From contig JAJXYI010000182.1 in NCBI GenBank assembly GCA_021780625.1, positions 1 to 7,225 on the forward strand: a stretch of 7,225 bases of DNA, in the 5' to 3' direction. The translations under genes and the position numbers were made by a program. This document shows, in pieces, positions 6,661-7,225 of the stretch (positions are counted from its first letter, which is position 1; each line of letters opens with the position of its first letter). The notes under the pieces are model-generated. The model worked only from the letters and a program-made list of their open reading frames with translations, was not told where the DNA came from and made no database searches. Source of the stretch: a bacterium (GTDB lineage Bacteria; Verrucomicrobiota; Verrucomicrobiae; Opitutales; Opitutaceae).

Positions 6661-6936
6661 TCTAAATCCAAGAGCAATAAAACTCATCCACATTGGAGCC
6701 TCCGCTGTGTATGCTGTCTCCTCCCTTGGACTCGGCCTCCTCAAGTTCCAGCCATGTGGGTGCCCAATCCTCCTCCCTGACAAAGGTCGCCCCCCTAATG
6801 GGCGAAGGTACTAGTTCCCTAACACCTCTATGAACCGTTAACCCACGTACTGGCGTGACCCACTTCGTCACGAACTCGGCGTATGCTCGGCTGATCGGAT
6901 TTAACGCTACATCCAGCTGGCCCGCCCCCTCCCCTT
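6661..6936. other. Intergenic stretch with small hairpins, no supported gene
   Basis: Composition recovers towards mixed GC. The minus strand is open for about 90 codons (roughly 6662-6934) and the plus strand for 60 codons (6632-6814). Neither has recognisable motifs, and the minus frame lacks the strong G/C third-position bias of the real genes and uses AGG arginine repeatedly. Small stems are TCGCCC/GGGCGA (6787-6792 with 6800-6805) and CGTGAC/GTCACG (6854-6859 with 6867-6872). CCAGCTGG (6913-6920) is an 8-base palindrome. The stretch may begin the untranslated leader of the gene at 7127. Confidence 0.4.
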
Positions 6937-6977
6937 ACCGCCGCACGAAGCGACTCGATCTGTTCGTGTTCGGCGGT
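6937..6977 (+). promoter_or_regulatory. Long hairpin upstream of the exported-protein gene (stem 1)
   Basis: ACCGCCG (6937-6943) pairs with CGGCGGT (6971-6977), and CACGAA (6944-6949) with TTCGTG (6963-6968). This gives 13 Watson-Crick pairs broken only by a TT bulge (6969-6970), with a 13-nt loop. It is one of the two longest stems I found in the non-coding sequence and lies 149 bases before ATG 7127. A structured leader RNA or a dyad operator would both fit. Confidence 0.45.
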
Positions 6978-6982
6978 TTCAC

Positions 6983-7021
6983 GATAATTGGACGCGCATC
7001 AAAAGCCCGTCCGAATTGATC
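6983..7021 (+). promoter_or_regulatory. Long hairpin upstream of the exported-protein gene (stem 2)
   Basis: GAT (6983-6985), AATT (6986-6989) and GGACG (6990-6994) pair with ATC (7019-7021), AATT (7014-7017) and CGTCC (7008-7012). This gives 12 pairs with single bulged G at 7018 and 7013, and a 13-nt loop (6995-7007). It starts five bases after stem 1, with the same loop length. It also contains GATAAT (6983-6988), a near match to a -10 element, but no good -35 lies at the right distance. Confidence 0.42.
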
Positions 7022-7038
7022 GTCTGCCCTCCCCCACC

Positions 7039-7056
7039 GCCCGTTGAAGAACGGGC
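7039..7056 (+). promoter_or_regulatory. Compact hairpin with a GAAG loop (stem 3)
   Basis: GCCCGTT (7039-7045) pairs perfectly with AACGGGC (7050-7056) across a four-base GAAG loop. No U-run follows. It sits 70 bases before ATG 7127 and is third in the series of leader stems. The minus-strand form also lacks a U-run, so a terminator is unlikely in either direction. Confidence 0.38.
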
Positions 7057-7076
7057 CTGCCAGTCTGTAAGTCCCT

Positions 7077-7100
7077 GAATTTCCGTCCCCTGACGGATTC
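7077..7100 (+). promoter_or_regulatory. Hairpin close to the exported-protein start (stem 4)
   Basis: TCCGTC (7082-7087) pairs with GACGGA (7092-7097) around a CCCT loop. The outer GAA (7077-7079) can pair with TTC (7098-7100) if 7080-7081 bulge out. It ends 26 bases before ATG 7127, a position where folding could influence translation. Confidence 0.3.
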
Positions 7101-7126
7101 CCCCCATACTAGACAACCCAAACCCT

Positions 7127-7225
7127 ATGAACATGAGGAAATCGAACCTAGCGAGGAAGCGTGCCCTTGTCGCCGCCTCCTCTCTTCTCGCCCTGGCGGG
7201 CGTCTCGCGCCTTCACGCGCAAGCA
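7127..7225 (+). CDS. N-terminus of an exported protein (possibly a TonB-dependent receptor), 3' end missing
   Basis: Thirty-three codons are visible before the window ends. They form a Sec signal peptide: basic n-region with five Arg/Lys (RKSNLARKR, residues 4-12), hydrophobic core ALVAASSLLALAGV (13-26), and a plausible cleavage site near H-A-Q-A (30-33). ATG 7127 and ATG 7133 are in the same frame; 7127 is chosen as the longer, and no clear Shine-Dalgarno is present. Nothing of the mature protein is seen, so function is unknown. In Opitutaceae-like genomes signal peptides of this style often lead TonB-dependent receptors or glycan-handling proteins, but this is only a contextual guess. The hairpins at 6937-7100 lie in its upstream region. 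Confidence 0.7.
   Translation, partial: MNMRKSNLARKRALVAASSLLALAGVSRLHAQA

Noticed and set aside
6632..6814. Plus-strand 60-codon frame starting at TTG, containing CGC
   Set aside because: It has a weak start codon, no recognised similarity and non-gene-like codon use, and it overlaps the minus-strand frame.
6662..6934. Minus-strand open frame of about 90 codons in the intergenic region
   Set aside because: Its third-position GC is about even, it uses AGG arginine repeatedly, its first in-frame GTG is at 6871, and no motif is recognised. A decayed gene cannot be excluded without a database search.
7039..7056. GTT/AAC ends of the compact hairpin as an integron attC site
   Set aside because: The core orientation and sequence do not fit RYYYAAC...GTTRRRY, and there is no integrase or cassette array.

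Overview
The window looks like chromosomal DNA from a GC-rich, Gram-negative heterotroph. The coding part is roughly 70% GC with strong G/C third-position bias. Signs of an outer membrane are a beta-barrel-like protein ending in phenylalanine, a Tat-exported oxidoreductase and a Sec-type signal peptide at the right edge. My best guess is Verrucomicrobiota, perhaps Opitutaceae, from the gene mix (GH2 glycosidase, IorAB-type molybdenum hydroxylase, short CxxC protein), the scarcity of Shine-Dalgarno sites and the style of the last signal peptide. This is an inference; no marker gene is present.

Layout, all genes on the + strand: (1) 1-1703, the 3' part of a glycoside hydrolase family 2 enzyme. 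(2) 1815-2204, a small protein with a hydrophobic N-terminus and a CGLC motif. (3) 2367-3344, a putative outer-membrane barrel whose mature N-terminus should begin with three closely spaced cysteines. (4) 3416-3898 and 3895-6060, a translationally coupled pair encoding the [2Fe-2S] and molybdopterin subunits of a periplasmic IorAB-type hydroxylase or aldehyde oxidoreductase. (5) 6061-7126, over 1 kb without a convincing gene. It runs from GC-rich spacer through a sharply AT-rich island (about 36% GC over 6241-6660 and 26% over 6421-6600) into a stretch with several hairpins. (6) 7127-7225, the first 33 codons of an exported protein.

How the genes work together: only the hydroxylase pair is clearly one functional unit. 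The small subunit passes electrons from the molybdenum site through two [2Fe-2S] clusters, and the Tat signal on the large subunit probably carries the folded complex to the periplasm. No FAD subunit, cytochrome c or cofactor-insertion gene lies in the window. The CGLC protein and the cysteine-led barrel may form a second unit linked to metals or redox, but this rests on motifs and adjacency alone. The GH2 enzyme and the exported protein at the right edge would suit a carbohydrate-using organism, but the window does not link them.

Most worth a second look: the AT-rich island with the hairpin series upstream of the gene at 7127, the hairpin covering the only purine-rich site upstream of the hydroxylase small subunit, and the cysteine-led barrel beside the CGLC protein. 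No CRISPR array, tRNA, rRNA, transposase or phage gene was seen.
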